Position numbers and translations under genes: made by a program. From Hypsibius dujardini (lineage: Eukaryota > Tardigrada > Eutardigrada > Parachela > Hypsibiidae): a stretch of DNA of 24,644 nt. Under the pieces are notes generated by a model. The model ran no database searches, had not been told where the DNA came from, and was given only the letters and a program-made list of their open reading frames with translations. Below are positions 1 to 13,698 of the stretch, in pieces. Each line of letters opens with the position of its first letter. Position 1 is the stretch's first letter. The stretch is taken from contig LRSR01010679.1 in assembly GCA_001579985.1 (NCBI GenBank), positions 1-24,644 on the forward strand. Reading direction: 5' to 3'.

Positions 1-863
1 ATTTTTCAAAGTGGGCTTTACATTACCTACTCGCCTGTGGCCAGTTGTCAAACAATTTCGCTCAAACTTTTTATTCATCCGCCCAACTGGATGTTGTTCC
101 TTTTGAATTATTTTGAATGAAGATTTTCATAGCTTTTTATTTTACATAAATACACTTGCAATCATTTCAGTGCCCCTCGTATGTGTCTGGCTTGCGTAAT
201 CATAAAATGCCGCTGCACCACAGTTGGGTCCAAGGATTCACAGAAAACGAGGCCAAGTAGCAACATCCACAGCTGGGCCATCTTCAAGACCAGCTTACCA
301 GACAAGAAACTTGCAGACGTTACGAGCGCATGTTATCATATTTCCATAAAAAATCTTGCAGATTCAAAATCGGAATTCTTCCAGGGTACTTTATAAGCCC
401 TGTCAAATCAGTTGCTAGGCAGCAAAAAGTTCAACTGATAAGAAGTGAAAACTGTCGTGTTCTCTTAAGTTAGATTACTTTTAACAAGTAACCATAATGC
501 GCAAAGCACAGACAAATGCCGTTGCACAGGAAAAAGGGGCAAGGGATAGACGGTGAGCACTGTCGCGAATACAGCTGAGCAAGTAAAAGAAGAAGCCGGG
601 TAAAGTTGGCTTTTTACAGTAGAGACAAGGAGAGAAAACTGATCCACAATTAACAGCGAGATAAAACAAAAGAGCGACAAAAGTCGGTAATTAAACCGAT
701 TTCTCTCCTTTCAGTTCAATCAGAGCGGGTGTCTGTCTGTTTGTCTATCTATCTAACTATCTCTCTGTCTGGCTGGCTGGCTGTTTGTCTGTCTGGCTAA
801 GTAGACCATAAGCCAGCCGTGAAATGTCCGTGACAAGTAGCCAAGTGCGGCAGTGATGAAGAA
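1..863. other. 3' flank of the ATAD2-like gene; no gene recognised
   Basis: I see no coding exon here that can be supported. Open frames are at most 71 codons, have no recognisable motifs and no consistent splice structure. The stretch presumably includes the 3' UTR of the minus-strand ATAD2-like gene. A minus-strand AATAAA occurs at 136-141, but it lies over 700 nt past the stop, so its use is uncertain. A short GTCT/GGCT repeat lies at 729-800. Confidence 0.5.
729..800. repeat. degenerate GTCT/GGCT tetranucleotide repeat
   Basis: The segment reads as imperfect 4-nt units (GTCT, ATCT, GGCT, GTTT) just downstream of the last exon of the minus-strand ATAD2-like gene. It belongs to the same repeat family that fills the long introns of this window. 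Confidence 0.8.
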
Positions 864-3800
864 TCAATCACTTTCTTCCTCGCTGTCCGACGAATCGTCA
901 AACAGACGCTCTGCCTTGATCGCCTCGATTTCCTGATGCGGAAAAAAAAGAAGAATTTTTATGTAACTATAAGCTAGTGTTGTTGAGATTAATTAACGGA
1001 TGCATTAAAAGCGGGGCATTTTTGCAGAGAAATTAGTTTATTTAAGCATTAATTGAAATTGAAAAATATAAGTCACTATTTAACAGTGGTAACAATCTTG
1101 GATACCTTCAAAAATCGGTGTTTCGTGGTTTGAGCTCGGTCCTGGTTGAGCGCGACGGAGAGACGCTGATGGTGGGAAAGGATTGTGTCGACCGGCAGGC
1201 CTGCCATCGTCTCAGACAGCTCTTGCAGCTGCGTCTTGTACAAGTCCCGGGTGCCGCTCATGTTGATTTCGACCATTTGGCCGTCCTAATGGGAAGCAGA
1301 AAGACATGCAGGTGAAGCCTACTAATCAGTGGGCTTCTTCGGCCGATTGCAGAGGATTGCGGACACCCAAATTCACACGGGAATAATTAGTGTAGAATGC
1401 ACAAAACCACACGCAAACTCAGACATCAACCGTCGTTCAAGACAACCAATCAGGCATATTTGGTTTAAAGAGATATTCGGCAGGCAGTATCAGACGTTGT
1501 AACTAGTTAAATAAAAAAACACAGACAGACATTCCATGACAAAAATCAGACGCAGGGAGATCAAAGCAGACAGTCGGGGACGCATATAGACGGAATTAGT
1601 GGAGCCAGGCAAACAACAAGACAGACAAACAGTCATACCAGACAGACAGGCACTCAGGAACCGCTACACCTAACTAATCAATGAAAATAAACCGCCAAAG
1701 TTAGACAATGTCAAACAGTCACACCTCAGCTGCATTTAGATCAAGACAGACACCAAAGACGTACGTAAGTAACTGATCAAGACAGTTCCCCAATCTGCAC
1801 ATAGGAGTCAGATAGACGCTCAACAGACACTTAGGTAAACAGAAACAGACAAGCAGACAGACAGACAGAGAGTTAGGCAGACAAACAAACAGGCGGATCA
1901 GCCATACAGAGCAATTATGCAAGCTACGCCAAGCAACAAGTCAGACACGGCAGCATACATCACGAGCAGTTCGCAGGGCTTCGTTCAGGAACATATCCCG
2001 GAAGAAGGCGGAGCAGTCCTCATGATCCGCGGCCGTCAGTTCGATGAATTTACAGTGAGCTCCCAACCGTTTCTTAAACTAAAAAATAACCTATTTTTCA
2101 TACGGACCCCAAAGACAACTTTCCTTTTCCGATGTGCCTACCTCCTTGCAGTAAGCAGTGATCGGTTTGGTACTGGAGATGACGAGCAACGGGCAGCGCA
2201 ACTTATCACGCCGCTGGAGAAATTCGTAGATGATGTCGGCCACATCCCACCGATCCGGTTTGTTGGTGGGCACACAGGCTGCATCCAGCCGCAACAGGCC
2301 GAAAATGTGGGACCGATCGTGGCTCAGGTCTAGCCGCTGACCGGCGCTCAAATCGACCGTTCGGACGGTGTTGCGTTCGGCGAGATTGTGAAAGAGCGCA
2401 CGGCACAATAGGTCCAGCATCATTGGGTCGTCCTGAGAGTGGATGAAAACGACCGGATTGAAGTCGAGGAGAAGTCCGGGTTGGCTGAAAGCGTCAGGTG
2501 GAAAGTCAGGCAAAGAGTTGTTCGACACGGTTTATCGTGGACGCATACCAAGATGACATGACAAAAAAACAGTAGGCCAGTCAGAGACCTTAATTCAGAA
2601 ACATTCAGGCAGACCTGGGGGCAGATGACAAAAATTCAAGACATTCTGACAGACAGCCTAGACAAACTTGCAACAGATTAGCGGCACATATATAGACGCA
2701 AGGAGAAGATTAGGGCGCAGATAGGGCCGACATTCATACCGAATAACAGACAGACACACAGAGTCAGACAGGCAGCGTTTCAGAATTAAGACAGACGTTC
2801 GAAACAGATTCTCGGACAGATCGGCAGACAGACAGTTAGACAGGCACCCATTCAGACGGACGGGTGATCACAACCCGAAACCACACCTGAAAGCGGCCCA
2901 AGCAGCCGTATTGAGCAGTGACGCACTGGTCGACCCGGTCGCATTCACTCGAACCGAGAAGGAACTGGTGACTTTGGCCCACAAACTGTCCAACTGACGC
3001 TGCAGGAGATGCTTGAGGAGGGGTGACAACGGCTCGTACGGTGCAGCTGTCGTCGTGTGGCCACTCGGTTCGACCTCCTGCCAGGCCACAAAGTAGTCAC
3101 ACAGAAGAACCTGAAACAAGGATGGTAACAGTGGCGTGTGAAATTCATGTATAGCTGTCGCATAAGCTAGCGCGTTTACCTCGACAGCGTCCAAATTAAA
3201 GGATTGATCCTCAGACTCTGAGACCGGCTCAATCTGCCGTTGGCACGCAATATTCTTTGCTTTCTTGCAGAGCAAGTCTAAATCCGCACCCGTGAAACCT
3301 AAAGAGACAGCAGGTCTGCGTTAGTCATGTTGACAGAAGCTTCAGAACTCGGATTGCACAAAGGGACATCGGTCACACCTTCAAACAGCAGTAAGGCGCA
3401 AAATAAGAGCGGGACATGCAAAGATCAGGCGGCATGCAGTCCGGTGCGTAACAGGCGGACAGACATACTTTAGATGAGTACTGCCACACAGGAAACAGTA
3501 GCGCATACAATGATTACGCAGACAGACAAATAACACTCAGAGAGACATCAGTAGACGTCGAACGGCCTCACAGGCAATAACAGACAAACGCATGCCAGAC
3601 AGAAACAGGACAGACCATGATCACGCAAACAGACACATATCCGAAAAACGGGCCTCTCTAACTAATAGACTGATAGTCAAACAAACATCACCATGGAAGA
3701 CAATGGTCCCGACGACAATAAAGTCAGTCAGACAACAAAGAGACAGCCACTGACCAGATTGGCAACATCCAGACACATGATGGTGCTTACCGGCCGTGTT

Positions 3801-6800
3801 CCTAGCCAATGTATAGGCACCCGCCGCGTCCAGCTTGTGGTGCCAGTTCTGTGTAATGGCCTGCAGGATCAAGGCCCGCTCACTCTCCACCGGCGAAGGA
3901 AAGTGAATCTTCAGGTCGAAGCGACCCGAACGAAGCAATGCCGGATCGAGGACTTCTTTAAAGTTGGTGGTGGCAATAGCCAGCACATTGCCTGTAAGAA
4001 AGACTCTGGTCAGTCCCTAAACAGCCGATCTGGATTTCTTGATGACAACAGTCCTCATTTTGGAAGAGAGGCATACCGCGATCCATGACGCCGTTCAGGA
4101 GGGTCAACAAGGTGCTAACCATATTGAAGTTGACGCTGTCGTTGTCGGACGTGGTGCGCTTTCTCACCAGCCCGTCCAGTTCGTCCATAAAAATGATGGA
4201 CGGGCTGTTCTCACTCGCCTAAACAAATGGACAGCACTAATTAGTGTTTAGTTGTGTTAAACCCAATCTTACAGGACTGACTCATGCAAAAATATAGAAA
4301 TTCATGTCTGCCCTTCAGTCTAATCATCTACCGTTCCATGACCCTAAATGCCTGTCTGGCTGCAGGCATACCTGATTGACTGCCTGGCTGCATATCTAAT
4401 TCTGATGGCCTTCCTGGCTTCATGCCTCATTGTCTGTCTGGTTCTAAGCTCAATTGTCTGTCTAGCGGCATGTCTCATGGCCTGCCTGGTTACACGCCTG
4501 AATGTCTGCCTGCATGGCAGCATGCCTGATTATTTGTCTGGCTTCATACTGTCTTGTCTCGGTATCTGCCTGATTCTCTGTCAGCCATGCCGGCTTTGAT
4601 CCCACTGCCTAGTGAGTGAATACAAGATATGCCTGTCTGATTTACCACGCGGCTGAAACGCTTTCTACACGCTCTTACGTGGTTGAATATTTCCCGCAGA
4701 TGGGTCTCGCTTTCGCCGACCCATTTGGTGAGCAATTCCGCGCCGGAGATGATGTACACCGGAAGCGGCCGTTCAAAATCCTTCCCACATTCCCACGCCA
4801 GTGCTTTCGCCATCAAAGTTTTCCCGGTTCCTTTAACGGTGACAAGAGAAAAAACGCGATAAAAATAGAGTTAAATATAAAGTCTATAGCCTACGGAAAT
4901 GAACGAAATGGCTGAATGTGTACCGGGAGGTCCCCAAAAGAGGGCGCCTTTGGACATCTCCTGGACTGGCTTATCGGTGCCGTTCCGCTTGTTGGCATCG
5001 ATCGTCCTGATCCGTTGACGAAACGGAATGATGACTGAACGACGGAGCTCCTCCTTGATGGGCAGGTAGCCGCCGACCGTTGCAAAAGAGATCTGTTGCA
5101 AAAACGTAATATTAGTAAGAAAAAAGGGAAGATCGCCCCTGCGACACTTGGCTATTTCTGGGTGATGAGAGACAAATCAGATGAAGGAATATTTTAACTT
5201 ACTAGTAATATGAGAAAACCGAATCAGACAGGAACACATTTCATACTTTTAATTTAGTTTTGGAAAATATAATATGAAAAATCAAAGCAATAAGCCTTAA
5301 AATTTCCGAAAATCACTTCAAACAATACATTTTTTACTTTTGATTTGATTTGAGATGATAAAATCGAACAAACATCCGTTGTGATTTGATTGCTAAAAGG
5401 TAAAACTTTGACTACTTCATCAAACCAACCTCTTTGGCAGGGAAGTAGATGGTCGGCTCGAACTTTCCACTGAGATCCTGACCGGAGCCACCGCCTCCTC
5501 CGGTGTTGCCCCGCGGAATCGGCCGCTTGGCCTTCTTCTTGTATGCTTCCTCCTCGGCGTCATCGACTGACGAACTGTTGTCGGAGTAGAGGGTCGGCAT
5601 GGCCAGACTGCCGACAGGAAGGCGATTTCGTTTAGGATATCGCCGACCACGGTCATACAGCGAATCCTCGTCCCCTTGCTCATCCTCGGTGTGACGAAAC
5701 CGCTTCGATCGGGTGCGTCGTGGAGAAATGGTGACAACGACTTTCTTCGGGGACGCCGGCATGACCGATTCAGACTTTCGAGGCGACTGAATCTCCTCGG
5801 AGCTATTGCGTGAGGCCGGCCTGCGTGGCGTCTGCGAGCGGGGTGTTTCTTCAAACACGCAGACCTTCTTCTTGCTGCGCGTGCTGCGACGAACACAGGC
5901 GTCTTCCTCGTCATCGTCCTCCTCAGTGTCTGGGACAGAGATCGTAGGCTCGTGTGTGTCTTCATCGTCAGTCTTGGCAGCGCGGGCTTTTGATGTGGAT
6001 GAAACATGCATCAGCTCAACAAGTCTGTGGGATGAAAAATGAAATAGAGATCCATTAGGCAGTGGAAGGGCATTGAAACAAGGATCAGAGGCAAAAGGCA
6101 GGCAGTCAGAGCCCAATCGACACGTGACAAATAGCTCTCTGACAAAGGAAGATATTCAGACAAGGATCTTCGGAGACAAAAAGACAGACAGACAGAACTC
6201 AATCTATCAAACATATGGAAACGGGACAGATATTTAGACAACAATTATCCTAGGCAGAACAGACAGACAGGCCAATCGACAACTGAGGAGAGACCACTCC
6301 GACACCCAAAGACAAACAAAAAATGGGCTAATCGACAACCCAACCTACACAGCCAGACAGATAAACATGCGTGTGCGAACCTGTCAACTGGTTTCCGAAA
6401 CCGCGTGGACTTCCCGTGGGACGATTCGGCCGGCTCACCAGATGATGAGGCCATGCTGTGTTCGGGACTGGAGCAGTGAGTCGTTATACGCTTCTTCACT
6501 ACCCGCGACGGAGCCGCTTTCTTTCCTCGCGTCGCGCGCGGATTCACTTCAAAATCCATTTCCAGTTTCATTTCCTTTTTCACATCATCAATATCAATGA
6601 GGGCATCAAAGCTGCAGCAAACCAAAGCGAAACCTCATATTAATTTACATTACAAAGAGGAAAATACGCAATAGACCAATCAATCGAGAAAACTAGCATC
6701 GACAGGAGCCAAAAAAACCATGCAGTTGGACGAAGTAATTTTAAACTGAAATCTATCATCAGATAGTCTGGCGGCGTATTTAAAATACTTAAGAAATATA

Positions 6801-7420
6801 ATAATTTAAAAAAAACATGCACGTACTATAAAGTGTAAACAAACACGGGGCTCTAGCAAGCAAACAAACCTCAATCAATCAATCAATCGATAAAATCATA
6901 ATTACTTGATTGCATAATACGCTGGCCTCGTGTTGAAATAATAACGAGCAAAAAACAGACCATCAAAATGACAGCTTGGCCGCCAAACTACAAATACTTC
7001 AATCAAACAGCCATAAACACCGGGACAATACTGTAAAGTGTAAACAAATAAAAAAGACAGTAAATAATTTTGTCCGAAATAACCCTATAGCAAAACCGAT
7101 CAATCAATCAATCAAGCAAAAGAAAACGCAACTCCAAACGCATACCCAGAGTCCGACGATGCGCCGCCGCAATTCTCCTCCTCCTCATCTGCAGCGCCAT
7201 CCCTGCTTGGCAGGTAAAGTACATCCCGCTTCTCCTTCTTGCCCTTCCGAACACTATAACTATCAGACATCGAGCCCGTCGCCGATCGCGAACGCAGCGT
7301 TCCAGCCTTTTCAAACAGCGTCTCCGCGAGCGGTATCTCCTCCTTGCTGCCACGTGTCCTCAAAGCGCATGATCTGGCCGGTCGCCGCTTCCCCGAGCCA
7401 GTAGATCCAGAGGTACTCAT
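864..7420 (-). CDS. ATAD2: ATAD2/Yta7-like AAA+ chromatin ATPase lacking a bromodomain
   Basis: Thirteen exons (transcript order): 7420-7146, 6611-6381, 6024-5430, 5092-4924, 4830-4679, 4218-4077, 3991-3791, 3298-3180, 3110-2887, 2484-2142, 2072-1959, 1285-1106, 932-864. All introns are GT-AG, phases match, and the total is 2814 nt (937 aa). Residues 1-367 are basic/acidic low complexity of nuclear type. AAA1 starts near 368: Walker A GPPGTGKT 421-428, pore-like KWVGES, Walker B IIFMDE with D486-E487, sensor TTN 529-531, arginine-finger segment LLRSGRFD 540-547. Residues 703-840 resemble the degenerate second AAA of ATAD2 and have no Walker A. The tail ends in an acidic serine stretch ([11 protein letters not shown]). 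ATAD2/Yta7 proteins normally carry a bromodomain after AAA2; I see none in the last 120 residues. Family members act as hexamers on histone H3-H4 and chromatin. A divergent VCP-type AAA protein is the alternative. The exon structure is firmer than the name. Confidence 0.8.
1500..1900. repeat. degenerate CAGA repeats in ATAD2-like intron 11
   Basis: This intron (1286-1958) is dominated on the plus strand by scattered CAGA/GACA units separated by short unique stretches, so it is GTCT-rich on the sense strand. It is the longest intron of the gene (673 nt) and I see no exon in it. Confidence 0.75.
2560..2870. repeat. degenerate CAGA repeats in ATAD2-like intron 9
   Basis: Irregular CAGA/GACA units fill most of the 2485-2886 intron, in the same orientation as in the neighbouring introns of this gene. 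Confidence 0.7.
3420..3740. repeat. degenerate CAGA repeats in ATAD2-like intron 7
   Basis: The 3299-3790 intron holds repeated CAGACA-type units interrupted every 10-25 nt by other sequence. I see no additional exon. Confidence 0.65.
4305..4610. repeat. degenerate TGCCTG/GTCTG repeats in ATAD2-like intron 5
   Basis: Units such as TGCCTG, TGTCTG and CTGGCTGCAT recur every 10-20 nt on the plus strand, opposite in orientation to the CAGA-rich introns of the same gene. The result is a long open frame rich in Leu, Cys and Ala that is a by-product of the repeat, not a protein. Confidence 0.7.
6040..6370. repeat. degenerate CAGA repeats in ATAD2-like intron 2
   Basis: The 6025-6380 intron carries CAGACAGACAG clusters (about 6180-6200 and 6258-6275) and looser units elsewhere on the plus strand. 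No exon is visible. Confidence 0.7.
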
Positions 7421-9356
7421 TTGAGATTAGCGATGTGTGAGGAAAGTTCGGGGGCCTGAACGAAAATGAGAAATAAAAATGCCTTCCCCTTGACGACTTT
7501 GAAATTAAAATCCGTCCAAACAAAGCTGTTCCGCGGTTGACACTAGACAAATAAACAATTCCGGGCGGTTTCGGGAATCGGAGTCCCGGTAGAGAATATC
7601 AGAATTCAAAGAGCAGTTGACCAGCAGAGTTTTTCGGCCCCACAGCAGCGGAGACGTCTTCGAGAAAAAATTCCCGCAATTCATCAGCTAGCGTTTGGCT
7701 TACATTTAGCTGGCATGGGGAAAAATCCCGATTGCAGAAAAGTGGTTGTCGAAAGAAAAAATTCCTTCGTCGAAGCAAAAGATTTTCCAGAAGCCTAGCC
7801 GTTGAGGAATATAGACAGGCATTTGCTCCGCGCTCTGGAGCAACGAGAAGGCGGCATGAATTGGCTCAATAACGGGCTGAAACCGTTTCAGTTGCGTGTC
7901 TGACCGATCTGTTTCAAGAAAAGCACACAAACGCAGGAACGAGTGATATGGTATTTGATACAGGGAATCTTTTTGTTATCACTACGTTTTATTTTTCTCC
8001 CCTAAAAATATTTTGTGCTATATCTTTCGCTGTACGCATGGCGCTGAATTTTAGCGATAGTTTTATAACATGTTGATGGGGAGAATTATGCGGATGAGGA
8101 GCTAAACGAAGGTTTATAGACCTGTCACATCTCGGCGGAAATGTGTAAGATTCCTGGTGATAGTAAATGTGTCCCGCCCCTTTATGCGCGCAGCTGATCA
8201 GCATGAACAAAACTCGCTCATTTTCCCGCCGAATTACGAGGTAAAACTCCCAATGCTGCGCAAGTTTTGATTTGGCATAAATGCTGCGCACGACATGGCA
8301 AACAGGGCAAAATCGTGACGTATATCAATCAAAATAGCCACAAGGTTTCTTTTTCGTTTTCCATTTTTTAAAAGTTGTACTTTTAGTGTTTTTTTTTTCA
8401 AAATTCATCATTGTCACATATATTTGTCCGATTCGTTGTTGATTTTTCGAACTCAACATATCGACAAAAAAGGGAGAGAAAAGTGTGCGAACGCGGCATT
8501 TATGACATTTCCCAACTGGCGCAGCATTGGGATTTTTACCTCGTATTAACCAAGCGAGCGATGTGTTCACTGCGAAGTGCGAATGTTATACACATGGCCA
8601 CAATTTTGTGTGGCAGAGTTGGAGCCATCAGGATGGTCTGAGTTTGAGCCAGTCTTGGCCAGAACTTGCCACTGCTTTCTCTTTAATCTTTGATTTAAAG
8701 CCCGACCCAGAGGAAAAATTAGATTGAGCAAGCTACTCTAAATTCTGCCAAAATAAACAAGTTCAATCAATCGATCAATCGATTAAAGGCTGCATGGTCA
8801 GCTGTAGTCACGAGCGCATGCGCGCGGTGACTTAATTCGGCTCGAACTCGGACCACTCTTTTTGGCTTTGACCAAGAAAAGAAAACAATAGATCATGACA
8901 GTATTATTCAAAGCTCATAAGGAAAAAAAGATCGCCCGACAAATATAAGGCCCTGAATGAAATTGACCAATGCAGTCCCAATCTGATGATGATGAATGCA
9001 TCTCCAATCCCCACACATTAGACAGCACATGAGACAACATAAAGAGGAATAATTAATCATTTTTGACTACGAATGGAATACTTACAACATTTTCAGACCA
9101 TCTTGAATCGGCACGACAACATCAGAAAAGGGCGCTGTACAAAATACACCGCGACAAATTAAGACTACAGTACCGACTGCAATGTCACTTATATGATCTA
9201 TCTAACTGCCGGTTCACCGCTGGCAAGACACTGCGGGAGAAATGGAGAGAGAAAAGGAACAATTGTAAGAAAAAAAATAAAACATGTCATGACAGATTAC
9301 AAGAGGCCACCACAACTTTCCGTCCGCGTTACTTTACTACTGCACGAAGAAAGCAA
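7421..9356. other. intergenic region between the ATAD2-like and eIF4E-like genes
   Basis: This is the upstream region of the ATAD2-like gene and the downstream region of the eIF4E-like gene, both on the minus strand. On the minus strand a pyrimidine tract followed by CAG lies about 45 nt before the ATAD2-like ATG, so part of the 5' UTR may be spliced. I see no supported coding exon. A plus-strand open frame at 9063-9371 has 102 codons with no recognised motif and overlaps the eIF4E-like terminal exon. The clearest structure is the inverted repeat at 8215-8560. An AATC/ATCG-type short repeat lies at 8763-8786. Confidence 0.5.
8215..8560. repeat. inverted repeat, two arms of about 80 bp around a ~185-bp spacer
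   Basis: The reverse complement of 8215-8295 matches 8483-8560 at roughly 75 percent with small gaps. The core (8235-8260 and 8519-8545) is nearly identical. Read outwards from the arms, both encode the peptide LAQHW(E/D)FYLV, which suggests two copies of one ancestral sequence placed head to head. No clear target-site duplication was found, so this may be an old element or a duplicated fragment. Confidence 0.6.
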
Positions 9357-10752
9357 TTAGACATGGACTGACGTTTGCTGCTGCTGTTGCTGCCGCTTCT
9401 CATTCAACACCAACGGCACCCCGATCCGCAAGTTCCGCAGGCTGCGAGTGGCAGAAGAGCCGTTCTCATCATTCATCGCGACAGGTCGATTGGTGTTGCC
9501 ACTGACCGGCCCGTTCTGCTGGATCGGCTTGGAACGCTCCATCAGGTGGCCCAAACTGCGATGAGTAATGGATCCCTTGGCGCCGGTCTGACCAATCACA
9601 TCCGCCATCCGACGGGCAATGTCCCAGGTCTCGGCCTCACCGGCCTCCGACAGCCACAACCGGAACTGAATGGCCAAATTGTTGGTGGCGTCCACTTGGC
9701 TGTCCGGGGAGAGGACGTTCTTCACGAAGAGTCCAAGGATGGAGGTGCCTTTGAAGAAGGGGTGCTAAAAGAAGCCGTCGTTTTAAATACATTTATTGGA
9801 GGGTGAATAAGCAAGCAGGCACATTTCTGCAATTTACCAGGACCATCCAGTTGACGAGAGAACGGAAAATATTGTCCACATAGTCCAGCGGGTTCATGTG
9901 CTGCGCGAAGACGAATCGCAGCTCTGCGCCTGTAAGGAAGAAAAAATGACTTTATGACGACAGCATCGGAAGATGATAGGCAGACAAACAAACAAACAAA
10001 GAGACAAACAAATAAGAGAGAAAGATAGACAAGCCAGAGACAGTCCGACAGACAGATCGACAGAGAAACACACACACACACACAGACAGGCATAAAGAGG
10101 AGAAATCGGGCAACAAACAGATATACGAAATGGAAACTAGAAGATCTTGCGAACCCATTCAGCTGAAAAAGCTCAATTCGATTCAAACTCATCCGTCCAT
10201 GCATTCACCCAAAACAAAGCACTCGTACCAAATTGAGCGGCGGGATCTTCCCATTCCGGCTTGACGGTCGGATATCCAAACTTCCCACCCTGAAACACGG
10301 CCAGCGCCCCGCCCGGCATCACCATCGACCAGGACGGCTTCCCGGCCTCGGGCGCGGAGAAGGCGGCCATCTCATAAATCCTCTCCGCCTGCTCTTTGGT
10401 GTCAAAGACTTCAACGGGGAAGAGCGCCTGGGCGTATGACTTCGGGTCGTAGGCCTTGTCGGGATCGACGACGTAGATGGTCCACGGCCCAGACTGCAGG
10501 TGACCTTAAAAGGTAAAAAGAAGGCAAGAAATGAACACAAGACCAACACATCACAACAAATAATCGAATAATTATTCAATCAGATCTTCCGATCAATCAA
10601 CAATCAATCAATCTAACAACCACTCTAACGAAAGGCAATCAACCAATCAATCACCTCATAAGACACTTACGATGTCCCTTATCGCAGACTTGAATTCCGT
10701 TTTGCTTTTCCACCTCGGCGACCGCCAATCCGGCTGAACCTGGTCGGCCCAT
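9357..10752 (-). CDS. eIF4E-like: divergent eIF4E-family cap-binding-like protein
   Basis: Four exons (10752-10671, 10504-10229, 9929-9838, 9764-9357) give 858 nt, 285 aa; all junctions are GT-AG with matching phases. Family signatures in order: W35 (human W43), Y51 at the W56 position, FDTKEQAERIY 61-71 (human FDTVEDFWALY), PEWEDP 110-115 (W112/E113 = W102/E103), a helix at 134-147, and RLWLSE 185-190 (W187 = W166). The cap-stacking aromatics and the guanine-binding Glu are kept. The docking tryptophan W73 is E68, V69 is K64, and the triphosphate contacts R157 and K162 fall on L168 and Q183, with about 10 extra residues between them. A C-terminal extension (about 230-285) ends in six Gln. 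The start is the ATG in ATCATGG; the frame is open upstream to a possible acceptor at 10777-10778, so a further 5' exon is possible. It may be a translational repressor or germline isoform rather than the general initiation factor (inference). Confidence 0.77.
9975..10090. repeat. CAAA, CAGA and CA repeats in eIF4E-like intron 2
   Basis: Tandem CAAA units, irregular GACA/CAGA units and a short CA run (about 10070-10083) occupy the centre of the 9930-10228 intron. Confidence 0.8.
10560..10665. repeat. AATC-type short repeats in eIF4E-like intron 1
   Basis: Clusters of AATCAATC recur within the 10505-10670 intron. The same motif family appears near 6866-6890, 7100-7116, 11590-11660 and 21522-21540. 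Confidence 0.65.
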
Positions 10753-13142
<2,390 letters not shown>

Positions 13143-13698
13143 AATGAGCTCATGAATGTATTTTGCAACAGACGTATGTCGTCGGTATTAGGGATGTAGA
13201 AACACTAAAATATACTTAAACATGTAATAACTAATTTTTAGTTTTAGTTTATTTGTTTCTTTAAAAAAAACTAAACTTAAGGATTTAGTTACTAGGGTCT
13301 ATTAAAAAAGGTAAACTACTACTTTCGACTAAAATTAAACTAAAAGCTTTGGTTATTAAAAACACTAAACTAAATCCATATTATTAGTTTAGTTAGTTAA
13401 TTTTAGTTATATAGCTAATTTTAATTTTTGCCATCCCTATATGATCATACAATATATACATACTGTACTGCATATTGGATGATTACTCGTGTAGGATAAA
13501 AATTGGTTATTGGATCATTGGATGGGTTTCGCGTGTGTGGTGTGCTGGACTAGAGAAGGCGTGAATGGGAACTACTAGTAAAAATACTAGTGGTATACAC
13601 AATCACAAAACCAGGAACAGTCGTTCAGTAATCAGTATTATAGAAGTAGTAATATTATAGAAGTAAACAACCGATTCCAGCCAAAGCGGTGCCGTCAA
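13143..13698. other. intergenic region between the convergent MRM2 and IFT74 genes
   Basis: No coding exon is visible. The stretch is mostly the candidate MITE at 13189-13439, followed by A+T-rich unique sequence with AGTATTATAGAAGTA-like near-repeats around 13636-13665. Confidence 0.6.
13189..13439. mobile_element. probable non-autonomous DNA transposon (MITE)
   Basis: The ends are inverted: TAGGGATG at 13189 and CATCCCTA ending at 13439, with similarity continuing about 20 nt inwards (TAGGGATG-xx-AAA...TTAAAAT on both ends). The ~250-bp interior has many ACTAAA/TTTAGT motifs in both orientations and no open frame. The termini resemble hAT-type ends. I could not find a convincing 8-bp target duplication, so the copy may be old or the boundaries slightly off. 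Confidence 0.5.

Noticed and set aside
1118-1315. 65-codon plus-strand frame
   Set aside because: Antisense shadow of ATAD2-like exon 12 (1285-1106).
4348-4599. Plus-strand open frame rich in Leu, Cys and Ala that looks like a membrane protein
   Set aside because: It is produced by degenerate TGCCTG/GTCTG repeats inside an intron of the ATAD2-like gene on the other strand; no family resemblance.
5420-6007. Arg-rich 195-codon minus-strand frame
   Set aside because: It is the wrong reading frame of ATAD2-like exon 3 (6024-5430), whose true frame is fixed by phase on both sides.
7706-7930. 74-codon minus-strand frame upstream of the ATAD2-like gene
   Set aside because: A weak acceptor-like site is present, but there is no family match and no phase-compatible partner exon.
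9063-9371. 102-codon plus-strand frame with many charged residues
   Set aside because: No motif, no splice context, and it overlaps the terminal exon of the eIF4E-like gene; kept only as intergenic.
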